Below, piece by piece: positions 24,268-36,648 of a stretch of DNA of 64,000 bases. The notes under the pieces are model-generated. The model was given only the letters and a program-made list of their open reading frames with translations, did not search any database and was not told the DNA's origin. Position 1 is the stretch's first letter, and each line of letters opens with the position of its first letter. The stretch is from Oscarella lobularis. Its lineage: Eukaryota > Porifera > Homoscleromorpha > Homosclerophorida > Oscarellidae. The position numbers and the translations under genes were made by a program. The stretch lies in NCBI RefSeq assembly GCF_947507565.1, contig NC_089175.1, positions 2,097,733 to 2,161,732 on the forward strand, given 5' to 3'.

Positions 24268-25994
24268 ATGGACGCTGAAGAACACGATCTCTTGCTTGAC
24301 TACATGGAATCCCAAGAACAACCGGAGACCGGTTTCTTTGACAGGATGATTCGGTCTACAGAAAAACGTCGTACCAACGGGGGCTCAGGCTATGATGAAT
24401 CCCTGTTTGTTGGTGATCCCGACGCGGATCTAAAATGTCCCATTTGCTTGGCAGTTGCCAAAGATCCCGTCCAAACACCGTGCGGACACATTTTTTGTGG
24501 CTCCTGCTTCGAGCACCTTCCAAAGTAAGTCCATAATCTCATCACTACCAAATTTTAGGTAGTTCTGATCTAGAGTACACGGGAAGTTTGAATGTCCACA
24601 AGACAGACAGCAGCACCGCGAGAAGAAGGTGGCTCTTTTGTGTCTCGTGCGTGTTCGTCTTGTTACCTATTAAAATTAGGTTTTTCCTGATGCCAGAACA
24701 AACAGGAAGATCCTTCAGCTGAAAGTCAAGTGCACAATGCATGAGTCAGGATGTCAGAAACAAATTGAGCTTCGGTACCTTGAGGTAGGACAAGATTAGA
24801 AAACCTGGTCTCCAAAATGTTGCAGCAAACTACATTTGGGTTTAGAAACATACACAAGAATGCGGATACGTTGAGGTACATTGCCCTGATTGGTGCGGCA
24901 AAAAGATTCGTCGATCAGCAGTGAAAGAGCACCAAGAAAAGAATTGCATAAACAGAAAATCTAAGTGTAAATTCTGCCGTCAAGAGATGACATTTTTTCA
25001 TTATCACGTTCGAGTAGGTGTCATATATCTACTACTGTAATACATTTGCTGATTTTACAGAGGCATGAAGAACGCCACTGTAAGAAATTTCCTGTCACTT
25101 GCTCTGATTGTAAGCAAGAAATGGCCAGAGAGAAAGTGAGTGACCTGATAATTCCTCTTTTATTAATTACCTATTAATCCTAAGTTGAAACGTCACCGTT
25201 CTGAAGGCAAAACGGGCGACTGTCCAAAAGTTCCCATTGACTGTGAATATATGAAACTTGGCTGCCGATTCTGGGTAAGTGTTTCTACTCGCCTCCTCCT
25301 CCTAGAAAAATAGCGTTGAAACAGGGTCCTCGAGAAGAAATGCCATTGCACATGCAAAATGACATCCAAAAACACATGCAACTTCTCCTGATGCAGCAAA
25401 AGGAAGTCGACGAAAAGATGCTGTCTCTAGAAGCATACCATAAAGCGAAGGAGCCAACTGGATCATTTCTTTGGGCTATTGACAACTGGCTGGAATGTGC
25501 AGAGTCAGAAGGCCCTCAGCTTATCCTCAGTCGAAAATTCCAGTTTGCCGGAAAATTAAGCATGCGTCTGCAAATGGTGGTGGTAAAAGATGATGACGAT
25601 CATGACGATGATGAAGACAATATTATTCTAAATCCTACTAAACGATGCAGGTTACTAAGGTAAATAAAGACGATGACAACAATGATGATAATGAAGGTGG
25701 GATTCTTAGACGCAGACAAAAGTAAAGGGAGACGATGAAGATGATGACGAAATTCGTAGATGTAGATGCATAATGATTCATGCCCTGTTTTCGGATCCTT
25801 GTCCAAAACCGTTACCTTTCTTCATTTATCTCGTTGACGACGCTGAAACGGAGAAACAAGGAGAGATTAGAGAAGACAGGCAAATGCTAGTCCAATACAA
25901 GGAACCTTTTCCTTTGCACGACGGCATCTTGCTTGTTAAACTAGATCCGTGTGATGATGACGACAACAGCGATGACAGTAACGAAGAATTTTGA
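24268..25994 (+). CDS. TRAF-type RING/zinc-finger/MATH-like protein (copy 2)
   Basis: Start [24 protein letters not shown] ([20 protein letters not shown]), TRAF zinc fingers ([28 protein letters not shown]) and C-terminal MATH-like domain ([21 protein letters not shown]) as in copy 1. Two differences: the C-terminus is extended by an acidic run (DPCDDDDNSDDSNEEF), and the MATH-like domain is interrupted by an Asp-rich tandem repeat at about 25588-25770. The frame is kept if 'gtaaaagatg...acgcag' (about 25588-25720) is spliced out, joining GTG-GTG to ACA-AAA-GTA in phase 0. Copy 2 is therefore probably functional but modified. Confidence 0.8.
25588..25770 (+). repeat. Three-unit Asp-rich tandem repeat that supplies splice sites
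   Basis: Three diverged units begin with 'gtaaa' followed by a 'gatgatgac'-type run: starts near 25587, 25664 and 25726. The first two span about 77 and 62 nt and end in 'cag' plus a short stretch before the next 'gta'. TRAF copies 1 and 3 have a single ungapped stretch here. Units 1 and 2 behave as an intron in the only frame-keeping model. Confidence 0.6.
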
Positions 25995-26149
25995 ATGAAG
26001 TGCATGCCATTTGTCTTGTCATTGTGTGTAACTTCTGTGTGGCAAAAACAATACAGTAGTCACATCAATTCTTTCCTCAATAAATGTACCGGAGTTTGCG
26101 TTTGTGATGCAAAGAGATTCAAGAGAAGGGAACACAATAAGGTTGCAGT

Positions 26150-26440
26150 ACGGATAATAACATCTTTCGCTCAAAATTCGAGATTTTCCTTTGAGATTCG
26201 ACTCTTTATCTACTTAGTTATGCGCCTGCCCGGTGGCGTAATTCATGCAGCCTGCGTTCTCGCCCAGAAATTCCGATAAGATGATTGTCGCAAGGATTCC
26301 GAGTCGGCTTCCGTGCCAACGAATTTTCGCAAGAAGTGTGGCCTACGTATACAGGCCGAAAAAGAAGCAGGGAGATACACTGCAGTACGCGTGAGACTTG
26401 CTTCTTGTTTGAACTTTCATTGAATAAATTTATGTCATCA
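26150..26440 (+). pseudogene. Decayed UBA52 copy 3
   Basis: Matches UBA52 exon 3: 'gagattcgactctt', 'atgcgcctgcccggtggcgtaattcatgcag', 'ctcgcccagaaattccgataagatga' and 'aggccgaaaaagaagcagg', then AATAAA. Deletions and stops break the eL40 frame. It lies directly upstream of TRAF copy 3. Confidence 0.8.
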
Positions 26441-26454
26441 CGTGCGCGACTCCC

Positions 26455-28878
26455 ATGGACGCTAAAGAACATGATCTCCTCCTTGACTACATTGAATCTC
26501 ACAAAGAGCCGGAGTCCAATTTATTTGAGAGGTCCTTTCGGTATCGTGCAACCCTTCCAACTCCTGCTTCTAACAAGGGCGAGGGCTATGATGAATCTCT
26601 GTTCGTTGGTGATCCTGACGAGGATCTAAAATGCCCCATTTGCCTGGCAGTTGCCAAGAATCCTGTCCAGACTCCATGCGGACACATCTTTTGTGGCTCG
26701 TGCTTCAAGAAACTTCCAAAGTAAGTCCACAATCTCTACACTAATCCTAAATAGTTGTGATCTAAGGGTAAAAGAAAACTTTGAATGTCCACAAGACAGA
26801 CAGAAGCACCATGAGAATAAGGCGGGTGTCCTCTGTGACTTGTAAATATTTCGTGTCATTATAAAATAGGTTTTTCCCGACGCCAGAACAAACAGGAAGA
26901 TTATGCAGCTAAACGTCAGGTGCACAATGCATAAATCAGGATGTCAGAAACAAATTGAGCTTCAGTACCTCGAGGTAGGACACCTGGTTTCTGAAATGCA
27001 GCAAGCTACAATTGGGGTTAGAAACATACACAAGAATGCGGATACGTTGCGGTAAAGTGCCCTGATAAGTGCGGGAAAATGATTCGTCGATCAGCAGTGA
27101 AAGAACACCAAGAAAAGGATTGCATAAACAGGAATTATAAGTGTGAATTCTGCCATCAAGAGATGACATACTGTCATTATGAATGGGTTAGCTGCTATCT
27201 GTGTTATCTACGTTTTCACTGTAATACATTTCTGATTTTACAGAATCATAAAGTACGCTACTGTAAGAAAATTTCTGTCACTTGCTCTGATTGTAAGCAA
27301 GAAATGGCCAGAGAAAAAGTAATTAACCCTTTACCTGTCTTACTTGACCAAATGGTCTAATAATTTTAAATCTGAATAAATCGTCGTTTTGTCAAAAATG
27401 GTGGGAATTCACTCCGCATGCGTGTTACATCATTAGGACATACAACGAAAGGAAAAAAATGAACTCAAACGCGTTCTTGTTCAAAACGGAGCCGTTTTCT
27501 GCTTCACCTAAACAGCACGTTTGCCTTTGGAAATTTGCAGCGTTCAAAGAAAACTGACCTCGTGTGCCATTTCTCAAAACAGGGAACACAACAAAGGCTC
27601 CTTTCGCAGAAGCGGCAAATAAACCAGGTTTTTTTTTGCAAAATTGTACGTCGCACAAGGGAAAAAAAAGTAACGCGCGGTAAAAATTTTGTTTTGAATA
27701 CGTTTTGACACGAAAAAAGCTAATACACAATCCAAAACACCAAAAAGAGGAAAAAAAAAGAATGAATCTTGACAGAAAAATTCTAAGCTGCCAAAAAGAA
27801 CAAAAATTGCTGTTTTCTACACCACATCAACATCCGGCACATTCGTTTCCTTGGTTCCTACCCACTGTGACGTCAAGCAACGTCATGGGTATTCATACGA
27901 TACAAAATTCGGCTGTTTAGGTTGAAAACGGAGTTTTAGAGAATTGTTAGGCTCTCGATGAATCGGCCTAAAGACAAAGCGCTCCAAAATGTAGGCAAAA
28001 ACGGCGAGAACAGCCAAATCGGTCACGTCTTAGTGTGCGTTAGGCAGTTGACATGGTCTCTACGAATGGCACGGGACATTAGCTTATTCTCTCGGGTGAA
28101 ATATTCAAATAAACGTAAGCATGCGCAAAATAGACCTTAAAGTCATGCAAGACAGCTTTTCAGATTCAAGTAGAAATCAGGTAAAGGGTTAATTAAACTC
28201 ATTAACTCGATTCCTCTCTTGTAATAAAAGAATTAAAAGCTGCAACGTCACCGTTCCGAAGGCACAACAGGAGACTGCCCAAAAGTTTCCGTTAGCTGTG
28301 AATATAGGAAACTTGGCTGCTCGTTCAGGGTCAGTGTTTCTAGTTATGTACCGTATTATAGAACAATTGTGTCACAGGGACCTCGAGAAGAGATTCCATT
28401 GCATATGCAGAATGGCATCCAAAAACACATGCAACTTCTTTTGATGCGGCAAAAGGAAACCGATGAAAAAATGCTGTCTCTGGAGACATACCAAAGTGTA
28501 GTAGAGCCGGCTGGGTCGTTTCTTTGGGCTATTGATAACTGGCTGAAAATTTCAAGTGAAGACAGTCAACTTTTTCTCAGTCGAAAATTCAAGTTTGCTG
28601 GCAAAGTAAGTATGCATCTGCAAATGGTGGTGAAGGGGGAGCTGGTGCCTGTGCCGGATAAAGAATCGATTTCAGTTACAAGCATAGAGATTTACGCTAT
28701 TCTTTCAAATCCTTTTTTCCAACCACTGCCTTTTTCCATTCTTCTTGTTGGTGACACCAGCACAAAGAAGCATGGAAACATCACTAAAAACAGGAAAATA
28801 CTGGCCCGGTACAGTATGTTGGAAGAACGTGTTCCTCTGCAGCATGGCAACATTTTGCTTGTCAAACTGGAATGGTAA
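26455..28878 (+). CDS. TRAF-type RING/zinc-finger/MATH-like protein (copy 3)
   Basis: Start [24 protein letters not shown] ([20 protein letters not shown]), TRAF zinc fingers ([40 protein letters not shown]), coiled coil and MATH-like domain ending LLVKLEW at 28878. The intron before the last zinc-finger exon has grown to about 920 nt by insertion of a piggyBac-like element; in copy 1 the same intron is about 50 nt. The donor after the RING exon reads AAG|GCGGGT where copies 1 and 2 have GTGGCT, so splicing there may be weak or shifted. Confidence 0.8.
27323..28192. mobile_element. Non-autonomous piggyBac-like element in a TRAF intron
   Basis: An 862-bp insert (27327-28188) has perfect terminal inverted repeats CCCTTTACCTG...CAGGTAAAGGG and is flanked by TTAA on both sides (27323-27326, 28189-28192). 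TTAA target duplication and a CCC start are piggyBac hallmarks. No transposase-sized frame is present; the longest is about 100 residues. The paralogous intron in TRAF copy 1 gives the empty site. Confidence 0.85.
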
Positions 28879-29152
28879 CTGAAGCGACGTCCACATTAAT
28901 TAACTGCTTGGCGTGCATACTTTTTTGCTAAGAATTGAACTTTGTGTGCGTCATTCCCGTGTAATTGCGTGTACCTTTATGTGGCAGAAATAAACCCTGT
29001 GAACAACTTCTTTGCTGAAGCAATACCACATCTGTTCATGTGCAGATTCAAAAGAACTAGCGAGACGTGAAACAAATGCAGCAAGCGACACAACAAAACA
29101 GTCTAAAGACGAAGAAAAAAACGCACTCAAAGTAGATATCTGCGCTTACGTC

Positions 29153-32100
29153 TCAGTACGGTCCAGTAGCCACGACATAATAAGGCATCTCCATTTCCTC
29201 ACTCCAGACCCACTTCACCTTCTCCTCCTGCCCATCCCACATGACAAACCGATTCTCATCACGAGCCGGAGTACCCAAAAACCGCCCAGCATAGGAATTC
29301 TCAATGTCCATAAACCGAGCATAGAGACCCCCCACCGAGAAGCCAGCGCCTCGTTTTCCAGCAACACCCGAACACATCATATCCCCAAATCCCTCCAAAA
29401 CGCTAACCCCGCCACAATCGCTCAATGAAACCTTAAGAACCTTATCCAAGGTCTTGAACGTGAGATAAACGTCCCAAGATGTGGGCGTGGCAACGAAAGT
29501 GGGTCGACTGGGGAAATAATAGCCAACGCTATCATTAACGGGCACGGAACAGTGCACGGAAGCCGGCTTCCCATTCATCTCGGACACCTTCAACACGACA
29601 ACGTCCGGGTTGGTAACGACGTCAGGATTCAACTGGGGTAAGGTGACGACGTAGTGCCCGTCAGGCGAAATGAAGGAAAACCCGCACGCGCTTATCGGCG
29701 TCTCGCCGATAACGCGCATGGTCAGCGTATCGATCTCCAAAAGCGCGCACGTGCCCGTATGACGGAAACAGGAGACGAACGCGTGCCCATTCAAAGGCGA
29801 ATAGGCCATCCCGAACGTATTCATGCAGGCCGTTTCCAAGGCAACTGGACCGAACTTTCTGGTTTCCAAATTGAATTCGACGATTTTGGAATCGTGTGGT
29901 GACGTCACGAGCGCGGTATCCGTACGACCCCGGATGCCGTAGCCAAAGTGGATTACGTTATACGGCATTACCTTATTCGGCCGTTCTTCGGCTGCCACGA
30001 CGATCTTCGCCTCGTCGCGACACGCGCTCTTGATGACCATCAGCGTGGGCGTGTCATACGCGTGAATCCAAATTTCTTCGCGTCGTTCGACGAATTTGAC
30101 TTTGTACGGAATCGACGTCAATTGAATCGCTTCGACGATTTCTTCCGTCGCGACGTTGATGACGTAGACGCGTCGCGTCGCCACTTCGGGAACGTAGATG
30201 AATTTTCCGCAGGCGCGAATTGGCTGACCCCATTGGCACGTGTTGCACTGGGGACACGGGGTGGGATAGCGCGTGCTACTCCACGTGCCGCTCTTGGAGA
30301 GCTCGTCGAGGATTTTTCCGTAGCCCGATCTCATCTTGCCGACCCATTCGTGAGTCGACGAAGCATTTTCATAACTAAATAATAATCATAGATTATAAGT
30401 ATAAACTATTAATTAAGGCTTCGTTATGTTGACCTGTGAGTCGGTGGGTCTGCTTGTGGAGTCGTGCTTTGGCACATGGGCGCCTTTGCGTCTTTGAGAT
30501 GAACGGTCGTGTCGTGCGATATGAAATTGGTCTCCACGGCGTCGAGCGCGTCCACCACGTGAACGCCACGACACCCAAACACAAAGAAACCGTCTCGAAG
30601 ATGATCTAAAGACAGAGAGAGATAAAAAGAGAAAGCATATCCTAAAAGTCATCTACCCTTGGGAGACGAAAACGCATCACAAGTCTCTATAACAAATTAT
30701 TATAAGTCAATAATATTTTCTTTATATGTAATCCCCTCTTACTCGCTTCCGTTACGTTGACTATTGTCACAGTGTCATTGCTGTTAGGAGCCGGAAAGAC
30801 GAGCGAGTCGTTGATCAGCGCGCTGCGTCCCGTTCTCGAATCCCGCGCCATCCACACGTCGGAGTCGTACGTGTTATACGATATCCCCTGGCCCGGCTCC
30901 AACGTCTTCTCCATAATCATCATGGTCCCGTTCATGTGAACCCAGAAGAGATCGACGGGCCGCGGCGATCGATTCACAAAGCGCACCATCACTTGCTTAT
31001 GGTTCCCCGGCGACCAGATGTCCATGCCAACAAATGGCGACGAATTCGCGTCAGCATACGGACGGCAAACGCTCACGTCCTCGCGCCACACGGGATTCGG
31101 ATAGAAAGGAAATTGCCCGTCGATTGTGAGCCATTGCTTGGTTACCGTATCCATGGCAACGAGAGGATGAGTCCTGTAGGAGTGCATTCGATAGACGTGG
31201 TTGGGTTGAACGGTCGCGATTGTTGTGGCGGCGCCGTCGTAGTTGAACCAGACGACGTCGATGGGATTCGAGACTTTGTTGCGAACGTTAAGGAGAACGT
31301 AGTAGGAGGAGTGCTGCGATTGGATGCGATGATAGACGGACTCGCGACGAAGGGCTTGGTAGAGAGTCGGCTTCGTGGGCGGCACGACGTCGTCGCTTTT
31401 GGAAGTCATTTCAGCTAAAAATAAATAAATAAATAAATAAATAATAGCGTATTTCTGGGAGCTTGTCTTACTTTCTTTCATGACTGTGATTGATATTGTT
31501 TTGCTGTCCGTTCCCGCTCCATTCGTTCCCATGCACGTGTATCTCGCCGAGTCTGCAATCGTCCAACAGGGTACGTAGAGTTGGCCTTTCTTTTCGACCC
31601 AGTGGTATCTTGGCGTAGAGTCTGGGAAGAAAATGCGTCCGTTGCGCATCCAGACGAGTTGCGGTTGGGGTGAACCCTTCACTCGGCAAGTTATCGGACA
31701 GTGCAGGTGTTTTTCGGTTCGGATAAAATGTCGTGGAGTATAGACGGAAACTTTTGGAAATTCTATTTCAAAAGGATCCATTATGCTTTATGGTATTAAT
31801 TCATTTTATTTGTTATACCGTTGACTATGAGCTCGATTTCCTCGCAGGTGCATGCGCACTGATCGGGAGCGACTGTCGCCATGGAATCGTTAAAACAAAT
31901 CGTATAATTTCCTGAATCGTAGTAAAATACGGGGCTTATTCGAACGAGCCTTTCATGAATCTAATAAGATTATTTAATTATTTGATATTTTCTGATTTGA
32001 TTTGCTACCGTAATTCTGTCGCTAGGCAACAGAAATTGACCGTCTTTCTTCACGAAAATCACTTTTCCTTCCGATTTCAGCTTCAATAGGGCTCTGAGTC

Positions 32101-33716
32101 TGCTTTTAGCAAACATGCGACTGCGCCAGGCGATCTGACTCGCTGTGCGCAACGAGATGAGGCCCCTTTCAAAATCGATCGTTTACGGCTCACCTTGGCA
32201 CGTTTCCACCTTGATAGATGACGTCGCCGTCATTTTGTCGTACGACGCAACGAGCGTGTACGTTCCCGCGTCGGTGCAGTTCACGTTCTCGATGGAAACG
32301 GCTCCCGAACACGAAACGGTGAAGCGATCGACGCGAAACGTCTTTTCCGCGTCGAACGAGGCGGACAGAATGACGCGTCCATCGTGTTTGAGCGTAAAAT
32401 CGGGGCAAGAATCCGCCCCCGCGATCTAAGAAGCAACCCCGAATGACGTAAACGATTCCCCGGGCGATGACGTTAATATTTTAGCGTGCGTTTCGCCGCA
32501 GTGACGCAGAAAATTAACGCGAGACGAATATGACGTCACAGCGGAAATCACTCACTTGAAAGGGGAGATCGACGTTTCCGTTGAGCTTAGCGGTTGTTTC
32601 CAGGAACGGCTGACTTATAACCAGCTGGCGAGCGGATTCCATCTCTACAAATCAATAAAGGAACCCCTTTGTCTCGTTGATTCAATTACGGTTCTCCCCC
32701 TCCGACCTTTCGGACACTGCGTCGGACAGATGCGCTCATTGGAGCGCACCGCGTTCTCGTGGGGTTGTATTTTGGCTACGGAGAGCACGGTGCCGCGCCA
32801 GAGATAGAAAAAATAGTGGCACGCCGTCAAATCGGCGTCGTGAGCGTCGTCGCGCAAATCGGCGCGACGACGAAACTGCAAACGCGTGACGCCGTCCGTC
32901 GTTCGCCCGTAGATAAGCGTCAATCCGGTCTGATTACGATCGAGCACGAGTTGCGACTCGACGGCGCCGACGTGACGATCTTGCACGCGAAAGCGCCCGT
33001 CCGTGTTCCTTTCCACCCATCCGACGATCAAATCCGACTCGGGCTTCATGTAGGGGAAAGAAATGATTCTTTAGAGGAGGAGCTTTCTTTATTTACCAAA
33101 CTTCCGTCGCGCGAGAAACCGACGCCGATCCAATGTTTGGCGGCGATCGCGTTCGCTTCGATGTCGAAGACGACTTCGCTGCCTTCGGGCCACCAGCGCG
33201 CGCGGTAGTAGCGCTCGGCGCCGGGCGTACCGTGCGTGAACTCCGATACGCAGTCGGGGTCAGGTACGTAGAGCGTTGCCGCGATTCTGTACGAGCGGCG
33301 CGTCGACGCGTCGATCGCGCGACACGTGTACGTGCCTGCATTCTGACTGGTGATGCGAGTCAGGGTGAGACGGGCGGTGTCAGCGACGCGTTCGTTGTTG
33401 AACCACCAGCTGATGGTTGAGGAGAGGGTATCGGCGTCCTGCAAGGCGCATTCGAACGTCACGTTGGCGCCGACGTGCTCGTAGAGTCGCGACGGGCCGA
33501 CGATGACGGGGCCTTTGGAGAATAGCTTTCATCGCTTGTCATTTTTAGGTTTTTTGCATTTCTTACGCGTTTTTTTTGTGCTCGCCTCTTTCTGCGTAAA
33601 GAATGAAAGAGTAAGGAGATTGATGGATGTATGCTTTCTGGGACTTGGCTCACCGTTGCAGCCCCTGCAACGAGCTGGGCAGCGCAAAGAAGGAGAACAA
33701 TGGCCAACCCGTTCAT
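29153..33716 (-). CDS. Secreted Ig-DOMON-Ig3-VHLbeta2-propeller protein
   Basis: Twelve phase-matched exons (33654-33716, 33097-33525, 32707-33043, 32556-32644, 32194-32425, 32009-32091, 31819-31960, 31472-31762, 30743-31414, 30657-30686, 30434-30605, 29153-30374) give 1,253 residues. Signal peptide MNGLAIVLLLCAAQLVAG; Ig (about 22-112); DOMON (about 113-276; WWPEGSEVVFDIEA, HWIGVGFS, DLIVGWVERN, FRRRADLRDDAHDADLTAC); three Ig (about 277-555); two VHL beta-type domains (about 595-770; VRFVNRSPRPVDLFWVHMNG, WMARDSRTG; LNVRNKVSNPIDVVWFNYDG); then a WD/NHL-like beta-propeller (about 780-1253; GCRGVHVVDALD, IYVPEVATRRVYVINVAT, GMAYSPLNGHAFVS). DOMON domains bind heme or sugar. VHL-type domains are normally intracellular hydroxyproline readers; here they are in a secreted chain. 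The Ig-plus-propeller end recalls FSTL4/5. Overall function unknown. Confidence 0.8.
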
Positions 33717-33812
33717 CGAATCATCAAGGTCACGGGTAGTTGATATGAACTAATTAATATCAGAGCGTTGTAATTTGCAATCAAATTCATAACAGCTACT
33801 GTACTGCCAAAG

Positions 33813-35127
33813 TCATTTCTTAGTAATTCCAGCACAAACAGATGTCTTTAGGTTCTTCAATGTGCATTTCAGAGATTTTTTTAAGCCTTGCTTAAGTTGA
33901 CAAGATGCTTCGTATACTTTCAATGTTGCATCTTTACGTAGACTCTTCTCGAAAGAAAAATCATAGATACTTTTTTGGGATGAAAAAGTTTTGGTCATTA
34001 GTGCAGCTGGGCTCCCAGTATCTTTGTCAGTGGAGGTCAAACAGCAAGTCAAAACCAAATCCCCATGTAAAGGCCCAGTAGAGTCTTCAACTTCAATACT
34101 GCCTTCTACTTTCATATACCTGACATAAACATGATGAATGTGTGATAGCTTCATTGCTTCCTTCAAATCAAACAAAAAGCTATATGAATTGAAGGCCAAT
34201 TCAACATCCTCGATATATTCAAAAGAGAATACAGCACTGCCTAAGAAACAGTAAAAATAATTTTGTAATTATGTCATTATCAGTACCAGATGCTTTCTGG
34301 AGTTTTACTTCTTTAAGGCGCACTTTATCACCATCAAGGTCTAGATCTTCAGCTGTCAAGTCAAGACACCAATCCATAGACTCTTTAAAAAAACCATGTA
34401 TATTATGTAATAATTAATTAATCAGCACCTTCCCGCTGGTCTTTTGCAACAGGTCCTGAACGTGCTAGAGTATTCTCTGATAGTGTAAATCAGATTAAAC
34501 GTTTGACAATTTACCTTCTAGTTTTCTCTTTTTCCCTATCGGTGTCAGTTCAGACGTCAACTGTCCCGTCAATTTTGCGTACAATCGCCATAAATCGCGC
34601 TGCTCCGGCATATCCATATCCAACGGAAAAAGAACCTGATACGACGCCGATTGAGCAATGACGTGCGGAATATATTTCGGTTGGCGTGGCCCGAAAAAAA
34701 TTGGAATGAACTTCCTGGCGGTCGGCTTCTTTGTGAGATACCCGTAAATAATTCGACCCTCGAAGCGACTTCCGAGTCCTCTTTCAGAACCCTCATCCGC
34801 CTCCTGGGTGACGTAATGAAAGTAGGAGGGCGTACACACCATGAGAACGTAGTCGCATTCGACGATTTGGCGCTCCATCCATTGGGGCCAGCTGTCGGGC
34901 GGATCGTCTTCGCGGTACTGATCGATTCTGCCGTCGATTCCGTGACGTCTTAGGTACTCGGCGAGATCGAGCGCGTGAGCGCGATGTAACGCGCGAAGCC
35001 GATCGCGCTCACGCTTTTCCGCGACAGCGTCGACAGATAGGGGATCGTGTGAATAACTCACGAACACTTTTACGGACGTTGCTGCTGCGAGCGCTTTCCT
35101 TGAGCGTAGTGGACGTGTGGACGCCAT
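33813..35127 (-). CDS. SEFIR-domain protein with unknown C-terminal domain (1)
   Basis: Four exons. The first (34515-35127; ATG 35127, MASTRPLRSRK) encodes a full SEFIR domain: VKVFVSYSHD, GIDGRIDQYREDDPP, SWPQWMERQI, DYVLMVCTPSYF, GLGSRFEGRIIYGYL, KFIPIFFGPRQP. SEFIR is the TIR-related domain of IL-17 receptors and Act1 and of some bacterial proteins. A small exon (ENTLARSGPVAKDQRE) and two further exons follow, encoding a ~190-residue domain (DWCLDLTAEDLDL, SAVFSFEYIEDVE, LKCTLKNLKT) shared with the next gene and not recognised. No transmembrane segment, so probably a cytosolic adaptor. Confidence 0.8.
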
Positions 35128-35289
35128 CAGGGGGAAGACGGGCAAGTTCCCGGAAATAGTTTGCACAAAAAATTATGACCACGCCTACTTTTCAACAAAC
35201 GGACTGACGATGGACGGGACCGTAAAAAATGCTACAAAAAAGAAAACATCAAAAAAGCTGTCAAGTTAAGTTGATATGGGCTAGGTAAG

Positions 35290-36648
35290 TCATTTCTTTT
35301 CCACTTTAGCGGTAACCCACGTCTTGAGATTCTTCACTGAGCATTTCCAAAAACCTTTGAAAATCTTTTCAGTTTCATTTCCTTCTTTCTTGAACATCAA
35401 TTTCAAGCAACTTTCACCGGATTCTAGAGTTTGCTCAAAAGAGAATTCAAGTGTGCTATTTTTAGATGAAATGGTTTTGGTTGCTAGTGCTTGACTGTGG
35501 TCATAATTCATTTTCTGACAATCAGTCTTGGCACAGCCCAAAAAACAAAACACACTTACAGGCTCTGCAACCGTAGCTTCAGGAGATGTGATTTCAATGA
35601 CGCCTTTTGCTTTGACTGACGTTAGCATCGTAACGCCATCAACTTCCTTTAGCTTTGTGGTTTCCAACAGGCGATACACAAAATACACTTTTTTGGGGCC
35701 ACGAACCATGTCAACGTTCTCCTTGTGTTCAAAAGAGAAAACAGCACTACCTAAGTTAGTACTAAAATTTTAGTATTTTGGTGGTCAATATACCCGGTAC
35801 GTACCAATTGATTTTTTGACATCTTTGCCTATAAGCTGCACTTTATCGCCAAGGTCCACATCTTCATCCTTTAGGCCACAGCACCAGTCAATAGATCCTT
35901 TACAGCAAAGTATAAATTTTATTCAATTAATTAAAGAATACCTTTTGGCTGGCTTATAACAGGACCAGCATTCTCCTTGTCTTCAAGACAAATACTAAAT
36001 TAGTTATACACATAGCATTTCTCGATTACCTTCAAGCTTTCTCTTTTTCCCACACGTTCTCCTTTTCCTACGCTTTCTCCGTTTAGCAGCTTGAGGTTGT
36101 ATTGGCTCGGCCGTTACCTGTGCAGCCTGTCCCGTCAATTTCTCGTACAATCGACGCAAATCGCGCTGCTCCGGCATCTTCATATCCAAAGGAAAAAGAA
36201 TCTGATACGACGCCGATTCAGCAACGACGCTTGGAATATATTCCGATTGGCGAGATCCGAAAAATATTGGAATGAATTTGCTAGAGGCCGGGTATTTTGA
36301 GAGATAGCCGTAAATGATGCGACCCTCGAAGCGACTTCCGAGCCCTTTCTCGGGGTCCCCCTTTTCGCCCCCCTGGGTAGTGACGTAATGAAAGTAAGAG
36401 GGCGTGCACACCATGAGCACGTAGTCGCTATGTTCGATTTGGCGCTCCATCCATTGAGGCCAGTTGTCGGGCGGATCGTCTTCGCGGTACTGATCAATTT
36501 CGCAGTCGATTCCGTGACGTTTTAGGTAATCGGCGAGAGAGAGCGCGTGAGCGCGATGCAACGTGCGAAGATGATCGCGCCTGTCCGCGGTATCGTCGGG
36601 GTTATGTGAATAGCTGACGAAAACTTTTACAGGTTCGGACCGTTCCAT
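35290..36648 (-). CDS. SEFIR-domain protein with unknown C-terminal domain (2)
   Basis: Paralogue of the previous gene with the same exon plan; first exon 36030-36648 from ATG 36648 (MERSEPVKVFVSYSHN). SEFIR motifs GIDCEIDQYREDDPP, DYVLMVCTPSYF and KFIPIFFGSRQS are intact. A basic stretch (KRRKRRKRRTCGKKRK) follows and could be a nuclear localisation signal. The C-terminal domain (DWCCGLKDEDVDL, SAVFSFEHKENVD, CSVKNLKTWVTAKVEKK) matches gene 1 loosely. The start codon is 61 bases from that of divergent NAA50. Confidence 0.8.

Noticed and set aside
29153-30334. First impression: a stand-alone methanethiol oxidase/selenium-binding protein.
   Set aside because: The propeller motifs do not match that family, and the frame continues through phase-matched exons into VHL, Ig and DOMON parts.
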